Shown piece by piece: positions 18,120 to 27,509 of a DNA stretch of 64,000 bases (positions are counted from its first letter, which is position 1; each line of letters opens with the position of its first letter). Position numbers and translations under genes: made by a program. Source of the DNA: an uncultured Lachnospiraceae bacterium (GTDB lineage Bacteria; Bacillota; Clostridia; Lachnospirales; Lachnospiraceae); assembly GCA_947367855.1 (NCBI GenBank), contig CANBFE010000002.1:62001-126000 (forward strand). Direction: 5' to 3'. The notes beneath the pieces are model-generated. The model ran no database searches and was not told the DNA's origin. It saw only the letters and a list, made by a program, of their open reading frames with translations.

Positions 18120-18770
18120 TCATGCCACATACAGGTACATGAAAATGAAATGGCATACGCTTCCGGCCATGACAAAGAGATGGAACACCTCATGGGAGCC
18201 GAAGCCCCTGTGCCTGGAATTGAAAAGTGGGAGCTTCAGGGCATAAATCACGCCTCCTGCAGTGTAAATAATGCCCCCGGCCAGAAGCCAGAGAAAGGCG
18301 GCCATGCAGAGGGTATCCAACAGTTTTCCAAACACAAGCACACAGACCCATCCCATTGCGATGTAGATCAGGGAGGAAAACCATTTGGGACAGGTGATCC
18401 AACAGGCCTTGATGATCATGCCGCCCAGAGCAATGCCCCAGACCAGGGAAAGCAGGGTGTAGCCAAGCCTGCCTCCCAGCACGATGAGACAGACAGGGGT
18501 GTAGGAGCCGGCAATCAGTACAAAGATCATCATGTGATCCAGCTTGCGGAAGACCCGGAGATATTTTCCCGTCAGGTTTACGGAGTGATAAGCGGCGCTG
18601 GCCCCATACAGCAGGATCATGCTGGAGATGAAGACTGCCATGGCGGCAAAGTGGTTTCCGCCGGATGAGATGCCGGCCTTTACCAGCAGCGGCACAGCCG
18701 CAAAAACTGCCATCATCATGCCGATAAAATGGGTGATGGCGCTTCCGGGTTCTCTTATTGTGATCTGCAT
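18120..18770 (-). CDS. Hemolysin III family (PAQR-like) membrane protein
   Basis: A 216-residue protein with seven hydrophobic segments. Conserved polar residues of the HlyIII/YqfA group are visible: the N-terminal ITHFIGM, SAAYHS, and the C-terminal GSHEVFHLFVMAGSVCHF histidines, the metal-binding residues of the PAQR/CREST fold. Despite the name, most bacterial members have no shown toxin role and are linked to membrane-lipid homeostasis. The ATG at 18770 is preferred to 18776 because GGGAGGT is seven bases from the former and almost touches the latter. An imperfect inverted repeat (18885-18909) lies upstream. Confidence 0.9.
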   Translation of the reverse strand: MQITIREPGSAITHFIGMMMAVFAAVPLLVKAGISSGGNHFAAMAVFISSMILLYGASAAYHSVNLTGKYLRVFRKLDHMMIFVLIAGSYTPVCLIVLGGRLGYTLLSLVWGIALGGMIIKACWITCPKWFSSLIYIAMGWVCVLVFGKLLDTLCMAAFLWLLAGGIIYTAGGVIYALKLPLFNSRHRGFGSHEVFHLFVMAGSVCHFIFMYLYVA

Positions 18771-18884
18771 ATTCATACCTCCCGTTCCGGTTGTGCTGAG
18801 CGCATCTGTCTGCGGTATTATGTGCGCATCAGCGAAAACTATACATTGTGTTGTTCAAAACCACATTCGGATATTGCAAAATAT

Positions 18885-18909
18885 GACATGTAGTTTTAAA
18901 AACTATGTC
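18885..18909. repeat. Imperfect inverted repeat upstream of hlyIII-like gene
   Basis: GACATGTAGTTTT faces AAAACTATGTC across one base, with a two-base bulge, in an AT-rich gap between a gene on the left (minus) and one on the right (minus). It might be an operator or part of an RNA hairpin. Confidence 0.4.
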
Positions 18910-18946
18910 TTGAATAGTATTATATTATAACGGAACGGGAGGAATG

Positions 18947-19219
18947 TCAATAGGAATCTTCTTCGATGACCTGAATTTCCAGATAATCAAAATCTATGCT
19001 TTCTATAAAGTTGTCCTGGGTAAAACGTGCCCTGCGGTGGCGCCGGAATTCCGATACGGTCTTATCCAGCCATATGGGCTGCCCGAGGTCAAAACGGCAG
19101 CATACCTCCTCCAGGGCCTGAAAGACTTTGTGGGTGCGGGTGTCGCTGCCGCCGTTCTCTACACAGGTGTCCTGCAGCATGCGGTTTTCTTTGAAGGTTC
19201 TTGCCCATAAACGAAACAT
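18947..19219 (-). CDS. Conserved small protein of unknown function (90 aa)
   Basis: A 90-residue acidic protein starting MFRLWARTFKENRMLQD and ending in acidic residues, with no membrane segment or signal. AGGAG lies about seven bases before the ATG. From memory it matches a short protein conserved in Lachnospiraceae, which supports it being a real gene, but I know no function. It is divergent from the alarmone synthetase gene. The central DLGQPIWLDKTVSEFRRH region, with alternating charged and aromatic residues, suggests a compact soluble fold. Confidence 0.75.
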   Translation of the reverse strand: MFRLWARTFKENRMLQDTCVENGGSDTRTHKVFQALEEVCCRFDLGQPIWLDKTVSEFRRHRRARFTQDNFIESIDFDYLEIQVIEEDSY

Positions 19220-19396
19220 ATGATGATCTCCTGTCCGAGGTTCCGCTGCATTCCTCCGTCAGGCACCGTTTCCGGTTCCGGGAGGAAGAGGGAAGCTTTT
19301 TTCTCTATGGTAATTGATTTCGGGAGGAAACGCAAGGGCCCTTCTGCGGGAGAAAAGTTTTTTCGGGAATTTTTATACATTTATCCGGCGGTTTAT

Positions 19397-19404
19397 GATA
19401 TAAT
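19397..19404 (+). promoter_or_regulatory. Extended -10 promoter of alarmone synthetase gene
   Basis: TGA-TATAAT, with the -10 at 19399-19404. The -35 region (TACATT at 19376-19381) is weak. Confidence 0.5.
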
Positions 19405-19478
19405 GGTTTTGTCGGTGGTTTCAGATAAGACAGAAAGAGAACCAGACGGAAAATGACGGCACGGTTAAAGGAGTTAAC

Positions 19479-20123
19479 ATGGAACTGAGAGAAGGCAACG
19501 GAGAGGGAATCGACAGCTGGAAGGAAGTAACCCTTATATATAAGGCCGCCCTCAAGATGATTGAGACGAGAATGGAGATACTGAACGATGAATTTCAGCA
19601 TGTTCACCGTTATAATCCCATTGAACATATCAAGTCCAGGATCAAGACGCCGGAAAGCATTGTAAAGAAGCTCAAGCGGGACGGGCGCGAGTCCACCATA
19701 GACAATATGATAAAATACATAAATGATATTGCAGGGATCCGCATCATCTGCTCCTTTACTTCCGATATTTACCGGATAGCGGACATGATCAGCGAACAGA
19801 AGGATATCAGGGTGATTGCGGTAAAGGACTACATCACCTTTCCAAAGTCCAGCGGGTATAAGAGCTACCACATGATCGTAACCGTGCCTGTGTATCTGTC
19901 GGACCGGACTGTGGACGCCAAGGTTGAGATTCAGATCCGGACTGTGGCAATGGATTTCTGGGCCAGTCTTGAGCACAAGATTCATTATAAATTCGAGGGA
20001 GACGCGCCGGAGCATATCAGGAATGAACTGGTGGAATGTGCGAAGATGGTGTCGGATCTGGATGCCCGGATGCTGAAATTAAATGAAGAACTGATTGCGA
20101 TTGCCCATGAACGTATGTTATAA
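19479..20123 (+). CDS. relQ: Small alarmone synthetase, RelQ/YjbM type
   Basis: A 214-residue RelA/SpoT synthetase-domain protein without HD hydrolase, TGS or ACT domains. Visible are RIKTPESIVKKLKRDGR (G-loop), DIAGIRIICSF, the substrate-binding YITFPKSSGYKSYHMIV, and VEIQIRTVAMDFWASLEHKIHYK, all hallmarks of the RelQ small alarmone synthetases. It should make (p)ppGpp from ATP and GDP/GTP, tuning growth during stress or cell-wall damage. AAAGGAG lies seven bases before the ATG. The next gene starts about 200 bases later. Confidence 0.94.
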   Translation: MELREGNGEGIDSWKEVTLIYKAALKMIETRMEILNDEFQHVHRYNPIEHIKSRIKTPESIVKKLKRDGRESTIDNMIKYINDIAGIRIICSFTSDIYRIADMISEQKDIRVIAVKDYITFPKSSGYKSYHMIVTVPVYLSDRTVDAKVEIQIRTVAMDFWASLEHKIHYKFEGDAPEHIRNELVECAKMVSDLDARMLKLNEELIAIAHERML

Positions 20124-20332
20124 TCGGTTCTAAGCCGAAAAAAAGGAGGACCCGCCTGCCTCTCGGCAGCCGGGCTGGTATGAAAAAATTGTTCTGATCA
20201 GGCTGTTTGTTTGAATTGCAGTTGCATTATAACAGGGAAATATGAACAGAATATGAATGCTACATGAATAAAAGCTGAATGTTACAAAAGGAAGCAGTAG
20301 AATTGTTGCAGGATTTCCAGGAAGGAAGAGAG

Positions 20333-20953
20333 ATGGATTTATTTGTGGACAAGCTGTCGGAGAAGACGACGGCACAGGAGATTATCAAGGCAAATACGGC
20401 AGCTGATATCCGGGAACTGAACCGTTGGAAGGTACATGCGGAAGAAAACAGGGAATGCCTGGCAAAAATGGAAGCACTGGTGGACCGTGGGGTGGAAAAG
20501 ATGGCCCTCAGCCTGGCAGACCTGGGAATTCTGCAGGGAATTACCAGGGAGAATGCGGACAGGATAAAGACCATGCAGGAATCCCTGGAGGGTCTGGGAG
20601 AGTCTGTGGAAAACCTCCGGGAAAGAATCGGGGATGCGGAGAGCAGATTTTCCACAGGGATGGAATCCGTCACCCGGGTTCTGGAAGAGAAAAAGGACAC
20701 ACCCTCCCAGGATGTCATGATGGAAAAGCTTGACCTGGTGGACGAGAATGTGCATAAGGAATGTGTTAAGGTGTACCGCAATGTGCAGGCTGTGGTGCAG
20801 GAGGAGAACGCAAAGGCGGGGGATGAGCTGAAGCTGTCCGTCAGGGAGAACGGAAAGAAGGCGCGCACCGCAATGGTCTGCGCCATACTGGCAATGCTGT
20901 TTTCCCTTGCAGGGGTGGTACTGCAGATATTGAATATGCTGCATGTATTCTGA
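20333..20953 (+). CDS. Coiled-coil protein with C-terminal membrane anchor
   Basis: A 206-residue protein, mostly charged and helix-forming, with heptad-like repeats between about residues 40 and 160 (for example MQESLEGLGESVENLRERIG). A single C-terminal transmembrane segment (AMVCAILAMLFSLAGVVLQILNM, given here only by its ends) terminates it. It begins MDLFVDKLSEKTTAQEII, a start I recall from other Lachnospiraceae proteins. An in-frame ATG 18 codons upstream (20279) is possible, but GGAAGAGAG supports 20333. A tail-anchored coiled coil suggests a structural or scaffolding role; the function is unknown. Confidence 0.75.
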   Translation: MDLFVDKLSEKTTAQEIIKANTAADIRELNRWKVHAEENRECLAKMEALVDRGVEKMALSLADLGILQGITRENADRIKTMQESLEGLGESVENLRERIGDAESRFSTGMESVTRVLEEKKDTPSQDVMMEKLDLVDENVHKECVKVYRNVQAVVQEENAKAGDELKLSVRENGKKARTAMVCAILAMLFSLAGVVLQILNMLHVF

Positions 20954-21008
20954 ATTGCGGCGACTGGATTTCAATGGCCGCACTGTGCTGCGGCAGATGG
21001 GCGGGAAT

Positions 21009-21572
21009 ATGGAAAAAGAACTCTGGAAACCTGGAAACATGTTGTATCCGCTGCCTGTGGTGATGGTGAGTATGGCGGACAGGCAGGGGAGATATAATAT
21101 CATCACCATTGCATGGACAGGAACTGTGTGCACAAATCCGCCCATGGTGAGCATTTCCGTCCGCCCGGAGCGGTATTCCTATCCCATTCTCCGGGATACG
21201 GGAGAATTTGTCATCAACCTGACCACCAGGAACCTGACCCGGGCGGCGGACTTTTGCGGTGTCAAAAGCGGCAGGGAGGTGGACAAGTTCGAAAAACTGG
21301 GGCTGACCCCTCTTGGGGCTGACCGGGTGAAAGCGCCCCTGATCGGGGAAAGCCCGGTGAATATTGAATGCAGGGTGGTTCAGACCATACCTCTGGGATC
21401 TCACTGCATGTTTCTTGGAGAGGTGGAGGCTGTCCACGCGGATGGGGCATACATGGATGAAAAGCACAAATTCCATCTGGAAAAGGCGGAACCCGTGGTT
21501 TATTCCCACGGAGCCTACTATGTATGCGGTGAGCAGCTTGGGACTTTTGGGTACAGCGTGCGGCGGAAATGA
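21009..21572 (+). CDS. Flavin reductase-like FMN-binding split-barrel protein
   Basis: This 187-residue protein fits the flavin reductase-like family: the N-terminal LYPLPVVMVSMAD, the flavin-contacting NIITIAWTGTVCTNPPMVSISVRPERYSY, GEFVINLTT and a C-terminal HGAYYVCGEQLGTFGYS. Members bind FMN and catalyse NAD(P)H-linked reductions or act in electron transfer; the partner is not evident. The ATG at 21009 gives the usual family length, and starts further upstream overlap the preceding gene's tail. It is followed 34 bases later by a polymerase-like membrane protein, probably just by position. Confidence 0.9.
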   Translation: MEKELWKPGNMLYPLPVVMVSMADRQGRYNIITIAWTGTVCTNPPMVSISVRPERYSYPILRDTGEFVINLTTRNLTRAADFCGVKSGREVDKFEKLGLTPLGADRVKAPLIGESPVNIECRVVQTIPLGSHCMFLGEVEAVHADGAYMDEKHKFHLEKAEPVVYSHGAYYVCGEQLGTFGYSVRRK

Positions 21573-21606
21573 CCAAAAGGAAACGGGGAATGATAAGGAG
21601 AGACGC

Positions 21607-23184
21607 ATGAGGCAGAGCCTGCAGAAACTGTTTACAAAGAAGACCCTGTATACCCTGTGTTTTATGGCGCTGAATCTCATCGAATACCTGCGCGCCAGTC
21701 AGAACGGGAATGTCTGGAAGGCAGCGGTGAACTGTACGGGGCTGGTGATGATGGTTCTGATATTCAGCGCCATTCCCCTGAAGGAGTTGGCTGACCGGAT
21801 CAATGCGGTCTATATCCTGTTGTGCGCAGGGGCCATGGTGGGGGTGCACTTTTACTGGCTGTCCCACAGGGGGGAGATCCTTTGGGGACAGGCGGAAACT
21901 GCAGTGCTGAATATCTGCTGGCTGGGAATTGCAGTCCGGTATTATTTCCGCAGGGTGGTGAGGGAAGGAAAGATACCTTTCCGCCCCGGAATCCGGGGAT
22001 GGCTGTGGATTGCCATGTCCGCGCTGATGATTGTCTCTGTCAGCGGGCGTTGGTGGCCCCTGTGGTTTCTGCTGATGTTCGGCTGCTTTTATCTCACGGT
22101 TTACGGGGCAGACGACAGGAAGGCTCTTCTGGACAGCGTGATGGACGGTACCATTCTGGCCTTTTTTGCCATACAGATCTATGCGTACGGATTCAGGCCC
22201 TATGACGAGCTCCGGTACAAGGGGGCTTTCAGCAATTCCAATATGATGGGGCTGTATTACCTCATTGTCTATCTCATGTGTCTGTGCAGGCTGCATGTCC
22301 TGGAACTGGAAAAGGGGAAGAAGGGGTGGAAGCTGTTTTACCTGGCAGGAGCGGGAGGCATGCTCTCTTTTCAGCTGTTTACCATGTGCAGGACCGCATG
22401 GGTGGCTTCCTTTGTGGTTACGGTGCTGTACGGGATTCTGGTCATGGGAAAGATCTGGAAGAAAAAGCGGCTTCAGATCCTGTGCAGGGGAGGCGCTCTG
22501 GTTCTGGCAGCAGGGCTGACTTTTCTGCCTGTCTATTATACCATACGGTGGCTGCCGGCTATTCTGCACCATCCTGTCTGGTATGACGGGGAGTATTCCA
22601 TAGACCGTGTGCATTCGTACGATCCACCGGATTCAGAGAAGTATGTTGATCTGGATGAATTCCTGGAGGCGCTTCTGGGCAGGATTTTCCGCACGCTGAA
22701 GTTTGCCGGCAGGTATGATCCGTTTTTGATGCGTGCCAGTGCAGCAGAGAACATGGAGGAAATGGAGAGGGTTGATCTGATTCAGGTGCCGTGGACGGAG
22801 GATGCCTCCCTGCGGATCAGGCTTACCATCTATAAGACATACTGGGACAATCTCAACCTGTCCGGCCACGGGATTTCCGAGGGCTGTTATCTCATCGGGG
22901 AGGGGGATTATTTCTCCAGGCATGCCCAGAACCTCTGGCTGCAGACAGCGTATAGCTATGGAATCCCTGCAGGGATTCTGTCTGTGGTCCTGACTGTTGC
23001 TGTGCTGTATGCCAGTGGAAGGAATATGATGCGCAGAAAGGAGAATCCCTATGCGGTCCTGAACTTTTTTGTCTGCGTGGTCTTTGTCCTGTTTGGGGTG
23101 ACGGAGATCGTGTGGAATCCGGGACAGCTGATTCTGTTTCTGATTTTTTTCCTGCAGCATCCATGGGGCGAATCTGAAAAGTGA
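21607..23184 (+). CDS. O-antigen ligase/polymerase-like membrane protein
   Basis: A 525-residue integral membrane protein with about ten hydrophobic segments. The FSNSNMMGLYYLIVYL segment, a large extracytoplasmic loop (residues about 330-430) and HAQNLWLQTAYSYGIPAGI near the C-terminus match the Wzy/WaaL O-antigen ligase superfamily, which polymerises or transfers lipid-linked glycans outside the membrane. AAGGAG precedes the ATG at 21607. It is 25 kb from the glycan cluster at 48.6-55.3 kb, so it may serve a different polymer. Confidence 0.82.
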   Translation: MRQSLQKLFTKKTLYTLCFMALNLIEYLRASQNGNVWKAAVNCTGLVMMVLIFSAIPLKELADRINAVYILLCAGAMVGVHFYWLSHRGEILWGQAETAVLNICWLGIAVRYYFRRVVREGKIPFRPGIRGWLWIAMSALMIVSVSGRWWPLWFLLMFGCFYLTVYGADDRKALLDSVMDGTILAFFAIQIYAYGFRPYDELRYKGAFSNSNMMGLYYLIVYLMCLCRLHVLELEKGKKGWKLFYLAGAGGMLSFQLFTMCRTAWVASFVVTVLYGILVMGKIWKKKRLQILCRGGALVLAAGLTFLPVYYTIRWLPAILHHPVWYDGEYSIDRVHSYDPPDSEKYVDLDEFLEALLGRIFRTLKFAGRYDPFLMRASAAENMEEMERVDLIQVPWTEDASLRIRLTIYKTYWDNLNLSGHGISEGCYLIGEGDYFSRHAQNLWLQTAYSYGIPAGILSVVLTVAVLYASGRNMMRRKENPYAVLNFFVCVVFVLFGVTEIVWNPGQLILFLIFFLQHPWGESEK

Positions 23185-23266
23185 GGGGGATGTCTGCATA
23201 ATTTTTCCACGGAAGGGTATACTCTTCCGGAAACCATACATTTTAGAGCGCGGGAATGAAAGACTG

Positions 23267-24856
23267 ATGAAAAACAAGAAAATCAATGATAAAAAATACA
23301 AATTTACATATATTAAGACTACTCTGGGCACCCTCTTCATAGGGACGCTTTTTCTGAAGGGATACACCCCCTTCCAGGAAACCGGGGAAAATTTTTTCCA
23401 CATCCGGGTGAACGGGCAGGAAGTGGGCGTTCTGGGGGACCGGGACCGGGTAGAGGAACTGCTGATGCAGGCGCGGAAGAACGTGGCGGCGGCCAGCGAC
23501 GAGCTGGTATTTATGGAGACGGATGTGGCTGTTACAGGGGAGGAGGTGCTCTGGGGGGAGACGGACAGGGAGGAAGACGTGCTGCAGAAGATGGAGGAGG
23601 CGCTCCGGGGCAGCATCAGGGAGACCCTGCACCGTTCCTATACACTGAAGATAAACGAGTATATCATCAACCTGGCAAGTCTGGAGGAAGTGCGCCAGCT
23701 TCTGCAGGCAGCCCTGGACAAGTATGGCAATGACGGAACCTTTAAGGTGGAATTAAAGGGAGAGACGGAACGGGAATTTGGCGTGCTCACCGCAAAGGTT
23801 GTGGACGGCAGGGAGCAGAACGGGGAAGAGGAGCTATATGGCACCCGGGCAGGCGTGCAGAATTTTCTGTCGGGCATGACACTGTCAGGCACGACAGGAG
23901 AGGAGCCGGACCGGGAGCGGCAGAGCTTCGAGGACTATCAGCTGGGGATTCAGGATATGGATTTTTCCGAGCATGTGGAGATTGTGGAAGCCTATCTGCC
24001 TGAGAGCAGGCTGACTCCTGTTGAGGAGGCCATAAACCTGGTGGTCATGGAGCAGGAGACTCCCAGCATCTACGAGGTGGTATCAGGGGACACGCTGTCT
24101 GAGATTTCCATTAAGGTGAATATTCCCATGGAGACCATCATTGCCATGAACGATACCCTGGAGGACGAGAATTCCACACTGCAGATAGGGCAGGAACTGC
24201 TGATTACGGTGCCGGAACCGGAACTGTCCGTCACAAGGGTGGTGGAAGAGTACTATGAGGAAATCTACGATGCGGATATAGTCTATATAGACAATGACAG
24301 CTGGTATACCACAGATACCGTGGTGCGGCAGCAGCCTTCCGCGGGATTCCGCAAAGTTGTGGCGGATGTGTCCTACAGAAATGACAAGGAAGTGGGAAGG
24401 GAACTGCTGAAGGAAGAAGTGGTTATGGAGGCCGTGGCCAAGGTGGTGGAGAGGGGAACAAGGATTCCGCCCACCTATATCAAGCCTATCTCCGGGGGAC
24501 GGAAGAGCTCCGGCTTTGGCAGGCGCAATGCGCCCAAGCGGGGGGCAAGCTCCTACCACAAGGGCATTGACTGGGCCACACCCACGGGAACCGCTGTCTA
24601 CGCTTCCTGCGGAGGTACGGTGGTAAAGGCAGGATGGGGCAGCGGCTATGGTTACGTTGTCTATATCGATCATGAGGACGGCAGGCAGACCAGGTACGGG
24701 CATCTAAGCAAGGTTCTGGTATCTGCGGGACAGAAGGTGAAGCAGGGAGAGAAAATCGCCTTGAGCGGCAATACCGGCGTCAGCACGGGGCCTCATGTGC
24801 ATTTTGAAATCCTGATTAACGGCACCCAGGTGGATCCGCTGAAATATCTGGATTGA
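23267..24856 (+). CDS. M23 peptidoglycan endopeptidase with LysM and G5 domains
   Basis: A 529-residue exported cell-wall hydrolase. A single N-terminal membrane segment (about residues 15-35) is followed by an uncharacterised region. Next come a LysM domain (YEVVSGDTLSEISIKVNIP..LLITVP, about 270-316), a G5 domain (VTRVVEEYYEEIYD..VVERGT, about 322-400) and a C-terminal M23 domain with HKGIDWATPTGTAVYA, YGHLS and HVHFEI zinc and catalytic residues. It should cut peptide cross-links and may act in division, or in sporulation if the organism sporulates. It lies just before murA, another cell-wall gene, with a separate promoter between them. Confidence 0.93.
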   Translation: MKNKKINDKKYKFTYIKTTLGTLFIGTLFLKGYTPFQETGENFFHIRVNGQEVGVLGDRDRVEELLMQARKNVAAASDELVFMETDVAVTGEEVLWGETDREEDVLQKMEEALRGSIRETLHRSYTLKINEYIINLASLEEVRQLLQAALDKYGNDGTFKVELKGETEREFGVLTAKVVDGREQNGEEELYGTRAGVQNFLSGMTLSGTTGEEPDRERQSFEDYQLGIQDMDFSEHVEIVEAYLPESRLTPVEEAINLVVMEQETPSIYEVVSGDTLSEISIKVNIPMETIIAMNDTLEDENSTLQIGQELLITVPEPELSVTRVVEEYYEEIYDADIVYIDNDSWYTTDTVVRQQPSAGFRKVVADVSYRNDKEVGRELLKEEVVMEAVAKVVERGTRIPPTYIKPISGGRKSSGFGRRNAPKRGASSYHKGIDWATPTGTAVYASCGGTVVKAGWGSGYGYVVYIDHEDGRQTRYGHLSKVLVSAGQKVKQGEKIALSGNTGVSTGPHVHFEILINGTQVDPLKYLD

Positions 24857-24877
24857 CCCGGGAGAATATGTGTTCTG

Positions 24878-24906
24878 TTTACAAATGTGAGAAAATGTGG
24901 TAACAT
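24878..24906 (+). promoter_or_regulatory. Promoter of murA
   Basis: TTTACA (24878-24883), a 17-base spacer ending TGG (extended -10) and TAACAT (24901-24906). Confidence 0.6.
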
Positions 24907-24958
24907 GGCTTTTGTTGAAAAAAGACAGGATGTCAGCCTTAGAACAGAGGGAAATCAA

Positions 24959-26254
24959 ATGGAACAATATGCAATTAAGGGCGGGAATCCGTTGGTAGGG
25001 GAAGTGGAGATAGCAGGTGCCAAGAATGCGGCCCTTCCCATTTTCGCAGCGGCTGCCATGACGGATGAGACCGTCTATATAGATAATATACCGGATGTGC
25101 GCGATATTGATGTCATGTTAAATGCCCTGAGCGGAACCGGGGTCATGGTGAAAAAGGTCAGCCGCCACAGGGTTATGATTAACGGCGGAAATATACACAA
25201 TCTGACAGTGGACAGCGAGGGATGCAAGAAGATCAGAGGGTCTTATTATCTGCTGGGGGCCTTTCTGGGAAAATATAAGTGCGCGGAGGTGGTGCTTCCG
25301 GGGGGATGCGATATCGGGAGCCGGGCCGTTGACCAGCATTTGAAGGGATTTCGCGCCCTGGGGGCAGAGGTAATCATAGAACACGGGCTCATCAAGGCAC
25401 GGGCGGAACATTTGAGAGGGAGCCATATTTACATGGACAAGGTCAGCGTGGGCGCAACCATCAATGTGATGATGGCGGCTACTCTGGCGGAAGGCATGAC
25501 GATTATAGAAAACTGTGCCAAAGAACCCCATGTGGTGGATGTGGCAAACTTTCTGAACAGCTGCGGGGCCAACATTAAGGGCGCAGGCACAGATGTTATC
25601 AGGATCCGGGGCGTGGCAAGGCTCCACGGTACAGATTATGCCATTATTCCGGATCAGATAGAGGCCGGAACCTTTATGTTTGCAGCCGCAGTGACAAAAG
25701 GGGATGTGACGGTGAAGAATGTGATTCCCAAGCATCTGGAATCCGTTACAGCAAAGCTTCTGGAGATCGGATGCGAGGTAGAAGAGGCAGACGACTGCAT
25801 CCGTGTGGTGGCAACCAGGCCACCCACCCATACCCAGGTGAGGACTCTGCCCTATCCCGGATTTCCCACGGACATGCAGCCCCAGATTACCGTGGCTCTG
25901 GCTCTGGCAAAAGGTACTAGCATTGTGACGGAAAGCATTTTTGAAAACCGTTTTAAATATGTGGAGGAGCTGGTGAGGATGGGCGCCGATATCAAGGTGG
26001 AAGGCGGGGATACCGCCATCATCGACGGAGTGGCCAAATATACCGGAGCCAGTATCACAGTGCCTGACCTGCGGGGAGGAGCTGCCCTGGTGATAGCTGC
26101 CCTGGCTGCAGAGGGATTCACCATGGTGGACAATGTGAAATATGTGGAGCGGGGGTATGAGGATTTCCATATCAAACTTCAGGGTCTGGGGGCCCAGATC
26201 GAACTGGTGGAGACTGAGAAGGATTTCCAGAAGTTTAAATTGAAGGTGGGTTGA
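24959..26254 (+). CDS. murA: UDP-N-acetylglucosamine 1-carboxyvinyltransferase
   Basis: A 431-residue EPT-type inside-out barrel enzyme for the first committed step of peptidoglycan synthesis (UDP-GlcNAc plus PEP). It begins MEQYAIKGGNPLVGEVEIAGAKNAALP and has the catalytic loop LPGGCDIGSRAVDQH, whose Cys is the fosfomycin target. It also has FPTDMQPQ and DLRGGAALVIAALAAEG near the end. Because the loop Cys is present, it would be expected to be fosfomycin-sensitive. GAGGG precedes the ATG at 24959, and the frame is open 24 codons further upstream. A strong terminator follows. Confidence 0.96.
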   Translation: MEQYAIKGGNPLVGEVEIAGAKNAALPIFAAAAMTDETVYIDNIPDVRDIDVMLNALSGTGVMVKKVSRHRVMINGGNIHNLTVDSEGCKKIRGSYYLLGAFLGKYKCAEVVLPGGCDIGSRAVDQHLKGFRALGAEVIIEHGLIKARAEHLRGSHIYMDKVSVGATINVMMAATLAEGMTIIENCAKEPHVVDVANFLNSCGANIKGAGTDVIRIRGVARLHGTDYAIIPDQIEAGTFMFAAAVTKGDVTVKNVIPKHLESVTAKLLEIGCEVEEADDCIRVVATRPPTHTQVRTLPYPGFPTDMQPQITVALALAKGTSIVTESIFENRFKYVEELVRMGADIKVEGGDTAIIDGVAKYTGASITVPDLRGGAALVIAALAAEGFTMVDNVKYVERGYEDFHIKLQGLGAQIELVETEKDFQKFKLKVG

Positions 26255-26281
26255 CATCTTAACAGTTTTCAGGACAGAAAA

Positions 26282-26316
26282 GACCTTGTTACCGATAGGG
26301 TAACGGGGTCATTTTT
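26282..26316 (+). terminator. Terminator after murA
   Basis: GACCTTGTTACC pairs with GGTAACGGGGTC across a short loop (stem allows two G-U), followed by ATTTTT. Confidence 0.85.
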
Positions 26317-26362
26317 CTGCCTTTTTACTAATGGCATGTCTTCCTTTGGAGGGAGGGAAATC

Positions 26363-26391
26363 TTGACATTTATGCCCGGATGGAGTATGAT
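26363..26391 (+). promoter_or_regulatory. Promoter of transglutaminase-like lipoprotein gene
   Basis: TTGACA (26363-26368), a 17-base spacer and TATGAT (26386-26391). The next strong promoter downstream on this strand is at metK, so it may also drive the pilus-like operon. Confidence 0.8.
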
Positions 26392-26459
26392 TAAGGAAAA
26401 TTTACAGGCAGGATGGCGTATAAGCCATGTGGAAGGCATGGAGAGGTGGTGAGAAATCT

Positions 26460-27482
26460 ATGAGGCGTAACATAAGCCTGCGCCTTGTGCCGGTACTGTT
26501 GGTGTTAATCTGTCTGTTCGGATGCGGCAGCGGAGAGCCGCAGCGGAATAACGGGGAGACACAGGGGAGCGGAGGGGGTTCCCGGCCCCAGGGGAGTGTA
26601 GGCGGGGATGCTTCCGGGATGGAAACTGAGGCGTCCGGGGAACAGGAGGAGCCCCGGGATCCCGGGACGGCCTATCAGGCGCCGGCATTTGCGGATTCCT
26701 CTTTTCATGCGGAACTGGCGGAGGGCGATGAGAATGTAAAGCTGGATTTATCCAGTGTAAGCCTTGGCTATGTGGGGCTTTCGGTAAAGGCAGGGTCACG
26801 GGTCAAGATGCAGGTGACCAAGGATGGGCAGAAATACAATTATGACGTTCCCTCGGACGGCACACCGATTATTTTTCCCCTGCAGTGCGGAGACGGCAGC
26901 TATGATTTTTTTGTGGGGGAACAGGTGGAGGCAGGTAAGTACGCAGCCCTGTATACTGCGAAGACCGACGTGACTCTGCAGGATGAGTTCCAGCCCTTTC
27001 TCCGGCCCAGCGCGTATGTGGATTACAACCAGGAGTCCAAATGCGTTCTGAAAGCAGCGGAACTGGCGCAGCAGGCAGGAGATGCCCTGGGGGTGGTGGA
27101 AGCGGTATTTGAATATATCTGTGACACCGTGACCTATGACAAGGAAAAGGCGAAGGAGCTGCAGGGAAAGAGCGGATATATGCCTGTGTTGGACGAAACC
27201 CTGGAATCGGGAAAGGGAATCTGCTTTGATTATGCGGCCCTTGCGGCGGGGATGCTCCGGAGCCAGGGGATTCCCACCAAGATGGTATTCGGGAATGTAT
27301 CGCCGGATGACGTATATCACGCATGGAATATGTTCTATACGGATCAGACAGGCTGGGTTACCGTCAAATACGAGGTGAAGGCAGGAGAGTGGAACCGGTT
27401 GGACCTGACGTTTTCGGCCAATGGAGCGGACGCTGATTTTATCGGGGACGGAAGTAATTATGCGGATGTCTATTATTACTGA
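26460..27482 (+). CDS. Transglutaminase-like lipoprotein
   Basis: A 340-residue secreted lipoprotein. The signal peptide ends in the lipobox LFGC (Cys about residue 21), followed by a Gly/Glu/Pro-rich linker to about residue 80. After a beta-rich middle domain comes a transglutaminase-like domain with the triad Cys in GKGICFDYAALAAGML, His in VYHAWNMFY and Asp in NRLDLTFSA. Such domains act as proteases, amidases or cross-linkers at the cell surface; which applies here is unknown. It ends 27 bases before the GspF-like gene, so co-transcription with the pilus-like operon is likely. Confidence 0.88.
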   Translation: MRRNISLRLVPVLLVLICLFGCGSGEPQRNNGETQGSGGGSRPQGSVGGDASGMETEASGEQEEPRDPGTAYQAPAFADSSFHAELAEGDENVKLDLSSVSLGYVGLSVKAGSRVKMQVTKDGQKYNYDVPSDGTPIIFPLQCGDGSYDFFVGEQVEAGKYAALYTAKTDVTLQDEFQPFLRPSAYVDYNQESKCVLKAAELAQQAGDALGVVEAVFEYICDTVTYDKEKAKELQGKSGYMPVLDETLESGKGICFDYAALAAGMLRSQGIPTKMVFGNVSPDDVYHAWNMFYTDQTGWVTVKYEVKAGEWNRLDLTFSANGADADFIGDGSNYADVYYY

Positions 27483-27509
27483 GAGGAAGGTTATTTTTGG
27501 AGGGAAGAT

